A stretch of 64,000 bases of DNA from Eumeta japonica (GCA_005406025.1 BGZK01000094.1:124001-188000), one strand, 5' to 3'. Positions 1 to 12,474 are shown, counted from the first letter of the stretch. Numbers and translations: made by a program. Notes: a model not told the origin generated them from the sequence alone.

Positions 1-225
1 ATTTCTTGTAATTGACATATGTGAAAAATTTTAGATAATATAAAATCAAAACAAATTGTAAGAAAATAGTAACAAATTATTAATTTTTAAACAGTACAGT
101 GCAACGTTACATATTTTTTTTCTATTGTTAAAGTATTTATATTACAAGGTATCGACGATAATAATGAATTATAGAAACTAACGACCTTCTGTGCTGTGTT
201 TGGTTTGTTCTTTGATTTCTTATAC

Positions 226-404
226 TTTTGGTACATGTATACATGATCTTCAACATCAACACCAACCAACAATACCACAAATATCTCATTCACTAATGCA
301 ATTACGTCTGTCTTTTCGCAAGTTATACAAATAGGTACTAAATAAATAAACGAAAAAGCCACCAACAAAATGAACCAATTTAAAATCGAGCGGCACATGA
401 TCAG
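226..404 (-). CDS. candidate internal exon of a membrane protein, possibly chemoreceptor-like
   Basis: The minus strand carries an open frame (ATG at 398-396) that stays open to position 87. It encodes a hydrophobic stretch WFILLVAFSFIYLVPICI, a short polar turn (TCEKTD) and a second hydrophobic stretch VIALVNEIFVVLLVGV, then a basic tail. An in-frame TAG at 407-405 provides the AG of a possible acceptor, so the segment may start at 404. A good donor GTATAAG begins at 225, giving a 179-nt exon. Two helices followed by lysines resembles an internal exon of insect odorant or gustatory receptors. That is a resemblance of pattern, not a recognised family motif. The acceptor has a poor pyrimidine tract. 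Alternatives are another multipass protein or a chance ORF in AT-rich DNA. No partner exon was recognised. Confidence 0.27.
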
Positions 405-799
405 CTATTGACTAACGATAAGTATGCGTTAAATTTGTTCAGTTGTCTAAGCGTCCTGTAAATCAAAAATTACTTTATTAATTTAAAAGTGAAAATAATA
501 AAAACTACTAATATGTTTAATTATTTCAATTAATTTATTCTGAATTGATTTAATCTATATACGTGTGTGAGTTAACTACAAATAACTGATCAAATTATGC
601 AGTAAGCAAGTAATGATTGGAAACAATGTATATATTTGTTAGAATTAATACAGTACCTACATTGTTAGTACATGCACAAATGAACTAGTTGTTATAACAA
701 ATCAGTTTTTATTGATGTGTATAATTTCACAGTTGTTGTGATTAATTAATTAAGAGAAAATCTTAGTTAGTTTTCATTTTTTACGGTGACCCAAAAGGC
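405..799. other. AT-rich spacer with a minus-strand AATAAA
   Basis: No gene is seen here. On the minus strand an AATAAA word lies at 713-708, 87 nt beyond the stop codon of the candidate terminal exon at 800-914. It could serve as that exon's polyadenylation signal, although such words are frequent in AT-rich DNA. Confidence 0.5.
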
Positions 800-914
800 T
801 CAAGAAGTCAGCAAGCCATTGATGGCTTCTCTAGGGTTGCGAATGGACGCTCGCAAGTGGGCGTTGGTGATCATCTCTCTGATGGCCTGCCTGCTCATTT
901 TCTCCTCGAATATG
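800..914 (-). CDS. candidate terminal coding exon, unrecognised gene
   Basis: A sharply delimited GC-richer block in AT-rich surroundings. On the minus strand an AG at 916-915 is followed by 37 sense codons and a TGA at 802-800. The peptide starts IFEEKMSRQAIREM and ends NPREAINGLLTS. It is charged and amphipathic, and most third codon positions are G or C, unlike the flanks. The GC-rich block begins almost exactly at the putative acceptor, and an AATAAA lies 87 nt past the stop. The acceptor's pyrimidine tract is weak. The same DNA is also open on the plus strand (786-1001, starting GTG), where it encodes a hydrophobic anchor-like segment (WALVIISLMACLLIF), so the strand is uncertain. I do not recognise either product. 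If the minus reading is right, the rest of the gene lies at higher coordinates, and much of the window could be its intron. Confidence 0.37.
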
Positions 915-1534
915 CTATATAATATTTTTTTTGAAATAGCTTGTTTTAAGATCTCTCGAAATCAACGAAGTCGATATATGTTAAATTTTCAGGAAGTCTA
1001 AGTTTAGTCAAGTCATTTCGAATGTCACAAATCCGGTTTCAGTCGGTTTATTTGTTCCAAAGGTATACAATGTATGTACATACATACATATGTGTCTATA
1101 ATTTTAACAGATTTAAAAGTTTTTTTGTTGGTTTGCCCTTTTTTTATGGAGTAAAGGAACTACAACAGATAGATTTTATTTAATTTTACCTGTCCATCTT
1201 TTTATCGTTTCTAGACATTTTTCTGCAGCATATATAAATATAAATTAATCGCCAAATGTGTGTGTGCGTATCATTTCCAAACGATTGCACCAAATTGGAT
1301 AATTTTTTATGAGTTCGTTATTGTCAGGACAAAGTTTTTATGAAAGAAAATAACCCTTTGTGTTCATCTGTCTGATTATTTGTTAGACGTATCTTCAGTA
1401 CAGCTAGACAGATCATAATACAACTGTCAGTGGAATGTAAAAGAGCTTACTGGGCTACATTTAGGGTACTTTGTATCATGATAACTCTTAGGGTTCCTGT
1501 ATGAAAATAAACCTTTACAAATACGATAATCCAT
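915..1534. other. AT-rich stretch, microsatellite and possible repeat debris
   Basis: No gene is seen. A short GTAC/CATA microsatellite occurs around 1071-1094. The part from about 1320 to 1500, with words such as AATAACCCTTTGTGTTCATCTG and GTTAGACG, vaguely resembles lepidopteran dispersed repeats but is too diverged to name. Confidence 0.4.
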
Positions 1535-2165
1535 TAAAATTGAAGAAATCAAGGACAAGGAGCAGGATCGGAATCATGATGGGCACAGTGTCATCATTTC
1601 CTACAAAAAAAGGGCAAATAATGAATGTAAAGACGGGATTAATACTTAAAGTGTGATGAGCGGGATCTTTCATGTTTTGTGTGTTACGCTCCTAAAGTTT
1701 GTTACCTATTCGATCTTCGGTAATCTGTGATGATATATTTGTATTAATTGAATCCAGTCTATACCAGTTTTAAAAATTGATGTACTCACATTAAGCTGCA
1801 ATATCCTCAAGTTAGTTTGAGCTATATTTTATTTTGATACTAATAGGAATTGGAATTGAAAAAGAGATGGCGAACAGAATCAAAAACGAGGCCAGGATCA
1901 GAATCGCAAGCGAGACTAAAAGTTCGTTCTCAATTTCAGAACGGGGCTAGAGTCGAAAACGAGTGTGGGGACGGAATCAGAAACAAGTGTGACTGGGTTC
2001 GGAATCGAAAAGGGGACCGGGATTGAAAATGACATCGGTCGCAAAAAAGAAGAAAAATCATTCTACGTCCATGCTGGTGCAGATGCGGGTGTTACCTACA
2101 TGGGCAAGTCACTTACAAGAAAGTGCAGAATAACGTCTGCCGGGCCAGCTAGTGGCTTATAGATT
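1535..2165 (+). repeat. dispersed repeat with a degenerate purine-rich GGAATCG array
   Basis: From about 1,535 and densely from 1,845 to 2,070 the plus strand is made of imperfect 6-18 bp units built from GGAATCG, GAGACCGG, GAAAACGAG and CGGGATTGAAAA. The array is followed by CATTCTACGTCCATGC, a non-array segment and the tail GTCTGCCGGGCCAGCTAGT (about 2,134-2,152), a tail seen in many lepidopteran repeats. A second copy lies in the opposite orientation at 45,480-46,040 with both array and tail recognisable. The 65-codon open frame at 1965-2162 is a by-product of the array and has no protein-like signature. Confidence 0.6.
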
Positions 2166-2689
2166 ATAGCAACCGTGTTCATGTATACACTTCATTAATT
2201 ATTCTACTTAACTATCATTTTATTCACTGTACACTAAATTTATGCGATGAATCATTATGCAATAAAACTCAAAGTTAAATTTAAATGTGGTGTATTCATG
2301 AAAACCACCATTCGGTAGTTATCATATTTATAGCAAACAATAAATGACAAACAAACAGATCTAGTACCAGTACATACCAAAATATTAACAATGATTTTGA
2401 AAGACCATTTTTCTTGATCAAAGGTTTAAAATTAATGGGTACTAAATAAGTTCATTTCATTATAGAAAAGAGGTTTTGGTTATTACATTCGTTAAACAAA
2501 CACAAAGAATTTTTAACACAATATTTGGTTAAAATAGCTGAGACTTTTTTAGCGATTGTGAAATTATTGGGCAAAAACCTTTGCTTCCAATATTTTTTTC
2601 ACTTTTTAATGCTCTCATGGTCCTAGTTGTTAACCAATTGACGTTCATCGTCAGTCATAAGTATTTCACCTCACTTACACGACAGACGA
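2166..2689. other. AT-rich stretch without recognisable content
   Basis: No open frame, RNA, repeat family or GC island was recognised in this interval. Confidence 0.5.
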
Positions 2690-3165
2690 TCCTCTTACAC
2701 ACTTATCTTATATAGGACGGCCCTCGACACAGCATTTTGGTTGCCCACGTTGTATAGGACTTCTGTATGACACGGTTCTACATTGTAATATCTGGTTCGT
2801 GGCCGCCATTGGAAAACCAATATTTTCCAGCGAGAACAGAGCAATTCTCCGAGCAATATAGTCTCTCTGCTGTCACTTCAACTCGTTGGTTCTTTCAGTT
2901 TTAACCTTGTAGACTTTTGCTGTGGTACGAACTACATCTGTGGTATAGTCATACTGTGGCCAATGCGGTTGCAGCACATTCTCACAGAATATCGACGTGA
3001 GGGCACTAACCTGTACTGCTGTTGTATTCTGTCCAGTGAGTGAAAGTTTACTCTCCTCTCCATAGAACCGATCTCCTCTATTGTGAGTGTCCATGGGCGA
3101 CAATGATCATCTACTTTCAGATGGCACACTTACTCGTTTGCCACTTGAATATCCTTTATAAAAAA
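2690..3165 (+). mobile_element. 3' end of a LINE (non-LTR retrotransposon)
   Basis: A GC-richer block ends with GTGTCCATGGGCGACAATG, then TCATCTACTTTCAGATGGCA, then CTCGTTTGCCACTTGAATATC, and closes in a short A-run at about 3,158-3,165. This order (GGGCGAC, TGATCA, CTTTCAGGTGG-like, TCGTTTGCC, poly-A) is the typical 3' untranslated end of a common lepidopteran non-LTR element. The copy is decayed and its 5' part is missing or unrecognisable, as expected for 5'-truncated LINE insertions. Open frames on either strand here (for example 2,873-3,103 minus) show no reverse-transcriptase motif. The exact LINE clade cannot be assigned from the tail alone. Confidence 0.5.
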
Positions 3166-6100
3166 AGAAAAACGAAAAGTGTTCATAGCTTATTCAGTTT
3201 TAATTTGAATAACTTTGAGTGTGTAAACGAGGTCAAGGATTCGAAAAAATAAGCTCCGAGCAAAAATACGTGGGTGTGCAATAAAATATAAGCATTGAAG
3301 TGACTAAATTGGACTTAAAAATAATTGCATCATTTACAGCATAATGACATTAAATTGCTGGCATATTCATTTCTGCGATAACATTTTTTCGCGACTCTAT
3401 TGCATAAATTGTTTATGTCCAATGTGAATGTTCAAATTGGAATATATTTCCTATTATAATTGATATTTACTAGAAGATTTTCACATAAGAACAGTATGCT
3501 GATATCTTTTTTTATATCAACCTGTAAATACGATAAGCCTGATGATTTTCGATTGAACTACGCAAATACTTAAATTACATGAAGTTTTTTTTAAATATAT
3601 CGTTTATTTGATATAAAACATGGAATTCAATAATTTTTGCTTCTCCAAGTGTACAATAGATAAACAGATGGCAAAATAAAATCCGCATTAAACTAATTCA
3701 ATTGGTACTTCAGAGTTCAATTTGCAAAATTTTGATTAAATAACATTGTTTTCTATATATCTGATGTAAAATACTCTCAGACAAATCCCGCTCTTCAGTT
3801 CTTTTCAAAATTTTTTTCAAATGTAAACATCTTGAAAATTCGATGAACTACAATATAAAGATTGTTACTCGTGCAGATATGAAGTTATTTTAAAAAGTGG
3901 CTTGTAGATTGACATGACTTTGCGCTAAATTGTTTTAGAAACTGCATTCCAATTTGTATTCCAATAGTATTTTTATGGCTCATAGTACATAGAATTATAA
4001 CCTTTCCTTTCCTTAAACTTAGAACTTTTTACTTCTTTCTTTTTTTTGTACTATAAAATACTTGTAAAATACTTGTATAAAGTACTTGTAAATATGAATA
4101 TAAAGTACGTGTAAAATACTTTCAAGTATTTTAAAAATTTCGTTAAAAACCAGGTGTATGTAGCTTTCACACATGTGAAAACTGTGGAAGAAATAGAATT
4201 GTCTGATTTAAAGGCGAATAGATTATTGAATAGACCACAGGATAAACGAGCAAAGTCAGAAATTAATGTATTGCAAAATTTAACTTTATCCTCAAATAAA
4301 TATTATTTCTCGTAACTAATTAAATTATACTTCATCTTTACAATATTTAAATACAGAACTTATTTAAGTTACACACAATAAGCCAAGTGTCGGTACTTAT
4401 GTTGTAATCACTTTGTAATTGTAATCTGTTGGCGCTTAGTATAGTAAGGTTCTATAGTAACCTATAAGAATGATATATTCATTTTAATTCAGTTTACACA
4501 TTCATGTTGTTTGTTGTTAAGGTGTTATTGTAAAATTTGTACGTCTTTATACCTACTCCGTATCCAGTTCAACTCAGCTCGTACTTGATCATAACGAGGT
4601 ACACATCTTGTTTTGAGACACCTGTAAACTTAACCTGTATACCTCGATTACTTTGGATTTCTTCTTGGATTTTGAGAACCTTCCTGGTGTGTTTTTGAAG
4701 TTCAAGATCCAATTCCAATAAAAATGGGACCACCATTAAGCTATACTGTGCTCAATGCAAAAAGAATCATTCAATCAGTTCATTAACAAAGAACTTATGG
4801 CCGAATATATTATTTATATACATACACAACTGAATTAAGTACCTTCTCTTTTTTTTTTTGACGTCGGTTAATAAGACAGTCGTTATGATGGTGGTTCAAA
4901 AGCAGTGCCACCTCATTAATAACATTTCTGAAAAACAATATTCTTTCAAATGAAGCAGTTTAATGTGTTCTGTTTTTCAATTTAATGCGAGGTTCTAATA
5001 ATTTTATAATATGATATATTATATAAAAAATAATTAATAGAAATGACATTTATAAAGATTTTTTTTTGTATTAATATATCTATATTTTTTAACGATTCTA
5101 CAGTTTTTCATCATTATTATTTAAGCCCACCTCCCACCCCGGCGTTCCTATACAAGCGATCATACGAACATCACGAACCCCTTGATCCCATGATAGTGTA
5201 AAAATATTTTAAAAACTTTTATTACACATGGAAATTACCGTTTGGGATTCCACGAATTACACAAATATTAGTTTATTTAAAAAGGTTACCACACTTAGAT
5301 GATAGTGTAGATTTACGTATATCCTATAAACACTCATTCAATTCCAATAAGAAATGAAAGTACAATCATGACAAATATAGTATTTTTAATTTAAATAGAA
5401 ATATCAAAATAATATTTTTTTTCTTATAACGCCAAGTATTATCTCCACTGATTAACTCGTAAACATTAATATGAAATTGGTATTTTATTATAAACAGGCT
5501 AATGATCTAAGCCTGTTTTCTCTTTTCTTTTTTTGTCGTAAATTGCATTTTCTATAAAGGATTTGTAAAATACCTAATGAAATTAATTTTATTTTTCCAA
5601 TGCGGTGGGAGAAATAGTGCAATGCAAAAATTATAAAACATTCAATCATCATTATTTACGTTAATTACGCAAATTAGTACTCAAGTTTTTGACATCATAA
5701 AACAATTGAAAGTTGTGTAGAATAATTCCATTTGACATATTGTACACGAAAACTAGAAGTGACGTGAAACGATTTATAACGCTCGTAAAAGGTACGAATG
5801 CAACCCAAAACCTATTAAATATATCGCTCAGCGACTAAATGTCTTAAAAACCATTACAGTATTTGAGAATACGACTCTGTATACAATATGTTAGGCGCTA
5901 CTGTATACTGAACGTTTTGTCCCATTTATGACGCAAAGAGGTAGGGGACAAGTAACTTAGTTCCGAGATTCTCCGCTCCATGCTAGCAGCACTGTTCCAT
6001 TATTATGTATGTAGTTTTTAATAAGAATTTAATATAAATCTTGTTGTGAATATATCCAAAAAAGTTAATTTACTTTAATTAATTTTAATTAATTCTCAAA

Positions 6101-7014
6101 TTATAGATATATTTTTTTTATTTAAAGTTTTTAAAATTAAAAAAAGCAAAATATTTCGAAGTTCCTAATGTTACATTGAATTCCAAAATTAAATATTTCG
6201 TACGGAATATACTTTTTTCTTCATTTTATACGATACGTGATGGATACTTAATAAGAGATGGCTTGCGCCATCTGTTGTTCAGTATTCGTACTTTGAACTC
6301 TAAGAGAAACAATATTATAGGTATCCTCAAGTCAATTAGTTTGCAACATGGCTGAAATTAAGAATTTTAATTTAGAAAATTATTTCTATAATTTTATGTT
6401 AAAACTTGTGCCTCGCAAAGGTTTTAAAGGAGTATACTTACATTATAACAGATTCCGGAAACCACACTTAGCACTATTACCTACTGGTTGTTCACGATTT
6501 TACAAAAAATAAAAAAAAAACTAATAATTCCATGTGTTGCGATTTGTTTAATCAATATTCAGTTTTCACCTATGTCTATTAACTACATTTTAGGATTTTT
6601 ATTTCCGATTTATTTTCTGTTTAACTGACTTTATCTACCTATCTGTTACACACATAAAACGTACATATTAAATTCAACATTTATCTATTTTTTAATTAGG
6701 TCTAAAAGGTTAATAAAAATCGTTACTTTTATAAAACGCCACAAAATTTACTGAAAATTGCCATTCCAATTCTAATAAGTAACAAAACATTTTGTTAATT
6801 TAATTCACTGATCGACTATTTTGAAAGCAGCCATGTATAACTAAATTTTAAATCATAAATCTCATTCAGACATAACCAATATATTCTTCAATTAACAATT
6901 GTGAAGATTTTTTTTTTTCCTTCAACCATTCGAAGGCAAAACCCTGCAATATAACAAATGTTCGTACATTGTTTTGAAATTGTGGTAATGCGCTTAAAAA
7001 CTGGAGCAAAAACT
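3166..7014. other. long AT-rich gene-free stretch
   Basis: No gene is seen on either strand. It holds a short tandem repeat (4,051-4,135, listed separately). A small palindrome GATGGCTTGCGCCATC lies near 6,257-6,272, a word often found in insect repeat debris. Numerous poly-A/T runs are present. A slightly GC-richer patch around 5,125-5,190 has no recognisable motif. Confidence 0.55.
4051..4135. repeat. degenerate short tandem repeat of ACTTGTAAAAT-type units
   Basis: About six imperfect copies of a unit close to AAAATACTTGT follow one another: TATAAAATACTTG, TAAAATACTTG, TATAAAGTACTTG, TATAAAGTACGTG, TAAAATACTTTC. It ends in an inverted word (CAAGTATTTTA). It is a decayed minisatellite with no attached gene. 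Confidence 0.65.
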
Positions 7015-7290
7015 TGTAGTTTTTTATAGTTTTCAAAGGGGTGGCACGGAGCGTTAGGGCCGTTTAAGTTATGCAGTAACGAGATCACAAAAGAGCGGCG
7101 TCGAGCGTGACAGCGCACAGATAATTATATCTAGCGCTTTTTAGGTTAGACCAACAAAAATAAAGTTAGTCCGATTTACTGGCTTCGAGAGAGAAGTCAT
7201 CCTCGCTGACTTTGTACGTGTATTCGTGTTTAAAAATAGGCGACGCGCGTGCGTGATCCACACTTATTAGTATAGTGATGGAAAGCTTTG
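7015..7290. promoter_or_regulatory. GC-richer non-coding island (candidate regulatory element)
   Basis: Moderately GC-rich, CpG-bearing block (GAGCGGCGTCGAGCGTGACAG near 7,091; GGCGACGCGCGTGCGTGATC near 7,239) within AT-rich flanks. The frames present (for example 6,888-7,118 minus) show no family signature. It is the first of a series of islands running to about 43 kb. Regulatory function is inferred from composition only. Confidence 0.25.
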
Positions 7291-8454
7291 ACGTGATACT
7301 GCAGCATAAGGTTCAAAACAACAAGGGATCGTAAAAATCAATAGGTAATATTTTGCCTAAACCTTACGTCTGTGTTAAATTTAAATACATAACCATCAAT
7401 CTTATTTTCAAATATAAACTATTCAGATAGCTTATGAATTAGTAATTATGAAAATCGTTTAAGGACTGTAGTCGGTGAATTTTTATCATCTAAACCTGTA
7501 ACTATTGACGCAGCTCATTAAATATTCACAGTGCGACTTCCACGTAATTTAAACTAGTACTTTAAATACAAAACCTTATCTAATACGATATTCTAGGGAC
7601 GCTCGTATACGAGTGCGACTTATAAATATTAATATCAAGTACTCCATTGTTCTCCGGTTGTTAATTGATTTTCCGAGTCGAAATCTAACTGAGAGAACAT
7701 TGATTAATATCTAAAATGTATTCACTAGTCGCGTCATGTTTAAAATTCAATTCGTCGGTCTTCTTGTGAGGTATACGCGCTTATCCGGATAGCAGTTTCT
7801 GAGAAACGCATTACTATGTAAATAAATTTATTAGTAAGTAAATTTTCAATGAATAAATTTAATATTCAATGCATTTCTATAGGTTTAAGTAGTAAAATGC
7901 AATCCACATAGCTCAGTGAAATGTTTCTCTGCCTATAATTTAATTGTATATTAAGTATATAGAAATGTATGAAATGAAGTCTTCGACCAGAATGGTGAAT
8001 ATTACATATACAAACATAAAAAAAGTTAACGTAGGTATGAAAAGAGTACAACTAAATAATTTCTCAGGAACGTCTTATGATCGTTATTTGAATGAAAAAA
8101 AAAAATGTTTATCTAACAATTAGATTAAATTTTATCCACATTTGTTGCGAGAACTATAATCATGAACTTATCACAAAACTTTTTTATTAATCCTTTTGTA
8201 ACGTATGTCTATAATTTTTTCATCCGGTTTATTAATAAAGCTGTATTTTTCATTAGTATGTATTCCGAGAAATACCTAGGTATTTTTCAATTATGTACAT
8301 TAAATAGTACTTACAGAGTTTAAAAACTTGCATAAAAACGTATCATACCCGATCGCCTTGCCATACGAGTTCAGTTAATTACCTGCGTCAATTACAGCGG
8401 CAATTATCTATATAATTTGTTACATTGTAAGACAGAGGGAACACGAGTTGCAGT
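7291..8454. other. AT-rich stretch
   Basis: No gene is seen. It contains a 12-bp palindrome CTCGTATACGAG near 7,601-7,612 and a slightly richer patch at 7,600-7,800. The 61-codon frame at 7,866-8,051 minus looks like a chance ORF. Confidence 0.5.
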
Positions 8455-8600
8455 AGAAAACAATTTGGCATTTTCTTTCCGACGGACACGCGAGCTCGCG
8501 TGCCGACGGCCCCGGCTTCGTACCTAATACGCCCGGGCAGCCACTGGCGGGATTGTAACATGAATATTGATGAATGAAATGTGGTAAAGCTGCCGTGTTA
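8455..8600. promoter_or_regulatory. GC-rich island with a 16-bp perfect palindrome
   Basis: Short, abrupt GC-rich block containing the perfect palindrome CACGCGAGCTCGCGTG at 8,487-8,502, itself flanked by GACGGA and CCGACGG. It is followed by GGCCCCGGCTTCG and CGCCCGGGCAGCC. No open frame crosses it. It is a candidate conserved non-coding element, a function inferred from composition and symmetry. Confidence 0.3.
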
Positions 8601-10194
8601 TATTTAATAATGTATCAATCGTTTAAAGACGTACATAGCTACAAGAATTTGCCTTTGATCACTTTTTTTCCTGTACTGAGTAATTTTTTTTCTTATACCT
8701 ATGTGTTTATACAAAGCACAAATTATGAATTAATAAGTATATAAGTTAAGTACCTAATTTATATAAATTATTTTTATAAGCATTTTAAAATATATATTTC
8801 AAGTATATAGATGATTATATGTTACATATATAGAAGTTATATCTAATATCCTATACATACTAAATATTATACGATTATTATTTTATATAATCCATGTGAC
8901 CATAATTAAGAAGACTTAAACCAATCTATTATTTTTATATTAATTTATATTAATGTATGAAATTCCATGTACTTACGTATATTTATACACACAGTGAAAT
9001 CTGAGTTTCACATGACCCAAGTACTTTTATTTAAAAGTAATCAATTGTTCATTTTTCTTGTGAGATTATAGAATCAAGTATGTAACATTTTGCAATGTTT
9101 TCAATTTTCAACACATTCTTAAGACTAATCGAGTACGATTTACAAATATATCTGGGGCAATATTTATTCATTTATTTGAACTGTTTACATTTATGAAATG
9201 CAAAAATTAAATATACATAAACTAATTAACATAACTAAATTGGTATTGTATACTTAGAAAGTTTCTACAAATTTTAGGACTTTCAAAAATATTAAAACAA
9301 ACTAATGCTTATACATAATATTCAAACAATAAGTTGTGCGTGCAGTTAGCCAACACAAATATTGTGATTGTTTTACACAATTATATATTTTTACTGTTAA
9401 AGTGCTTACATTTTACTTATTAAAATCGAGTTTTTATAAAATTGTTACATTTAGTAATCACTTCCATATTTGACACGATTCATAATAAGTATACTTCGTA
9501 TCTGTAGAAATTAATTGTAGATGATTATTATTTAGCAAAGACACATTCAGGGACAAATTATATGTCTGAATTTTTCTTAAGAGTAAGGAATTTACATAAT
9601 TATTATATTTATGACTAATTTGATAAATATTAAAAAATGTAAGTCATTGTAATTTACCCTTTCAAGTATTTCTTCAAGTGTGAATTTAGAATTAGATGTA
9701 AATTTTAATTAAACACAAGTATTATAATTATGTAATAGTTTTATATTAATCTAACGGTCTGTTAATGAACTTGGTTGATATATTAAAAGAAATTTTAGAT
9801 TTTTTTCATATATGAAACATATACTTTATACCTATCTACTAAGTTTCTACTACGATAAAGAATATTTATATGCCTACTGAAGTTTTTACACATTATCTTA
9901 TATTTTTATGTAATGTTAAAAATATACGGGCATAAAAGGGAAAAAAGTTTTCGATAATTACATATTTTGTAAAAATATTCGTTAAGTACTTGCCATAAAT
10001 AAACATCAAGAAAAAGTTAATACTCACTTAGAAATACAACTGTAGCTTGTGTATACATTTTAAAAATTTGGTACTAACAAATATTTTGAATTCAAACCTT
10101 ATAATTTTAATATAGCTTCTTGCTGAAATGGTATATAGACAGGAAAAGGACAGGAGAAAGCCTAGAAAATCACCATATTTTTCCGTACTAAAAG
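8601..10194. other. very AT-rich stretch
   Basis: No gene, repeat family or island was recognised. The sequence is dominated by TATATA, ATTTA and poly-T words. Confidence 0.6.
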
Positions 10195-10580
10195 TTATTT
10201 ATACCGCTGACAATATCTATCCCTGATACGAATATTCATAAGCTTTTCGCTATCGAACGGCGCAAAAAATATTTTTCGATACATTTCCCAATCTCGCTCC
10301 ATCCGGATTGAAACTTGGCGGCTCACGGCTTTATGTCAGCTCCTCTAGGCTGCGTATTCCCAGGACCGATTTTATCTGATCATTTGCATTCACCCGGAAA
10401 GAGCGCACGAGTCCCGGAACAGCGTTCGTAGATATTTCTCATTCAGTGTGACCCAGTTGGCCCAGATCGATACCGCTGGCAGCGCGCCCGCAGCCTCCCC
10501 GCGTTATTGTTATTGCTACGGCCCTAGTGTCTATCGGGCCGCGCACTCGGGGCTCCTGATTGTGTAGCAGCCACATTATA
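10195..10580. promoter_or_regulatory. GC-rich island, candidate enhancer-like element
   Basis: About 380 bp of mixed, non-repetitive GC-rich sequence that changes abruptly to AT-rich on both sides. Visible words include a Sox-like ATTGTTATTG at about 10,505-10,515, GATCGATA at about 10,465-10,472, and ATCTGATCATTTGCAT upstream. No frame longer than 60 codons crosses it. The sharp edges and sequence complexity suggest conservation, which would need cross-species alignment to confirm. Confidence 0.33.
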
Positions 10581-12474
10581 AATGCTGAAAAATAATTCAA
10601 GGTATACTACACTGAACTTATAGTTCTGAAATTTTCGAGTGATTTTTTTAGTATATTTTTAATTTCGTTTATAGTACGATGATAAACATAAAAAATTGTA
10701 CAGCAAAAATACATCAAAGTTGATAAATGATTAAATATTACCTAAGCTCCGATTATTAACAAATAAAAACAAATAGAAACTTTAATATGAGGTATTGAAA
10801 TTATTTATGATGAGCCTTATTTTCAGTGTTATTACTGCTGATATATGGAAAAATTAAAATGTGTAAAATTAAAATTAAAAATTATTCAATAAAATATATA
10901 CAATTTATTACTAGAAACTATTCAACCATTTATCAGTTACGTACAAATATTCTATCAAAATAAAAATAAACAAATTATGACAAAAATTGGGAAGTCTCAA
11001 ATGACTCCGGGTACTTTTTTACATTTAACTATGACACGATATTTCGTTTCCTACATATAACAATTTATACTTAATAATATAATATAATTTGAAATTTAAA
11101 TTATAATAACATAATTTGAAACTATACAGTATATTTTTACTATTTACATACTAGAGTTGACTGTCAGTTAGTAGGCATATATAGGATAAAACTAATGAAA
11201 TCTACACATTTTACACGGCTAATTAACCTAAAAGTTTTATAACCTTAACGCAGGGGTCCCTACGTATATTTTCTGATCCATTAACACCAGATTAAATTGT
11301 ACATGGAAATTGATTGGTCAACTGCCGTCTTGCTTCATGTATAAGTACTTTTATATTTCTTTACTTTGACAAATCATCAAACATTTGGATTTTCTTTCAT
11401 AATCACTAAAATAACTACTGAGTGAGATTAAAAAAATATATTTTTTAATTTATACGCTCGAAGTACGCTTTGAAAATGTAGGATACAATTACAAAAAAAT
11501 AAGAAACTTATTTAAATAAAAGATAATCTGTATTGAAATGACATTGATTGGAAAATTAACGTTTATTTAGAACACAGAAGTTAATAACTAAATAATCATT
11601 AACTTTATTTAATGATAAATAAACATTTAACTATTTTTGATGTTAATCACAAGTTTAATATTGAGGTAAAAACAATAAAAGTTATGTGTCATATATTTAT
11701 TTTAGTTTCTAATGTATTACTTATTGTATTAAAATATTATATATCTATTGCATTTAATGCGTTTTTTGTATTGAAATGATGGTTTGAAGACTACAATACT
11801 TTAATAAAAAATATGTTTTATTCCGTCGTACAAAGTCCATTAAAAGAAATTATGAAATAAAAGATATTTTTTTGTAAATGAAAATAAGAAAAATAGACAA
11901 TCCCCTTCAGCTACGTTTCATTAGTCACATTCTGAACTAAAATTATAACTATGTATCAAAACAATATACTACAACCAATTATCAATCAAATTCCATCGCT
12001 CGGCATGACTTTCCTGTGGAAAGAGAGGTGGGCCACGGTCCTCACACGGGTCCAGTCTGTGTTGAAAAAGTTTGGATATTGTTGGGAATTAGATTAAATT
12101 TTTACATGCAGGTGTGATCATAATGTTACCATTTATCAAAAAATTGATAAATAATATTGTGATCTGCATATGAGTTACAAAAAACTGATTAGTATATAAT
12201 ATTGGGATCTAATTTATTACATCTTCCGCATTACAGACAAACAGTACCAGCCATTAGTTACTGAATATGATAATTAATGAATATAGGCCACCTTTACTTT
12301 TACGAATTACTGAAATATTACCTTTTTTTTCATATCTTCGCAATATAACTATTACTTTTTATAGTAAAAATAGTATCTGCAAATAAACTGAGGCAAGAGG
12401 CAAAATTAACAATTTACATCGTCCGTTTTACGTTGAAATATTTTAAATTTCGGAATTGTACCGCTTCCGCATTC
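10581..12474. other. AT-rich stretch
   Basis: No gene is seen. A small GC-richer patch at about 11,995-12,060 (GCATGACTTTCCTGTGG, GGTCCTCACACGGGTCC) has no open frame or recognised motif. Confidence 0.55.

Noticed and set aside
786..1001. Plus-strand frame with GTG start and a hydrophobic segment
   Set aside because: Not rejected outright, but not called as the gene: it has no donor after the GC-rich part, and the minus reading has acceptor, stop and polyA signal in order.
1431..1443. TGGAATGTAAAAG resembling miR-1
   Set aside because: Identity ends after 11-12 bases and there is no pairing arm nearby.
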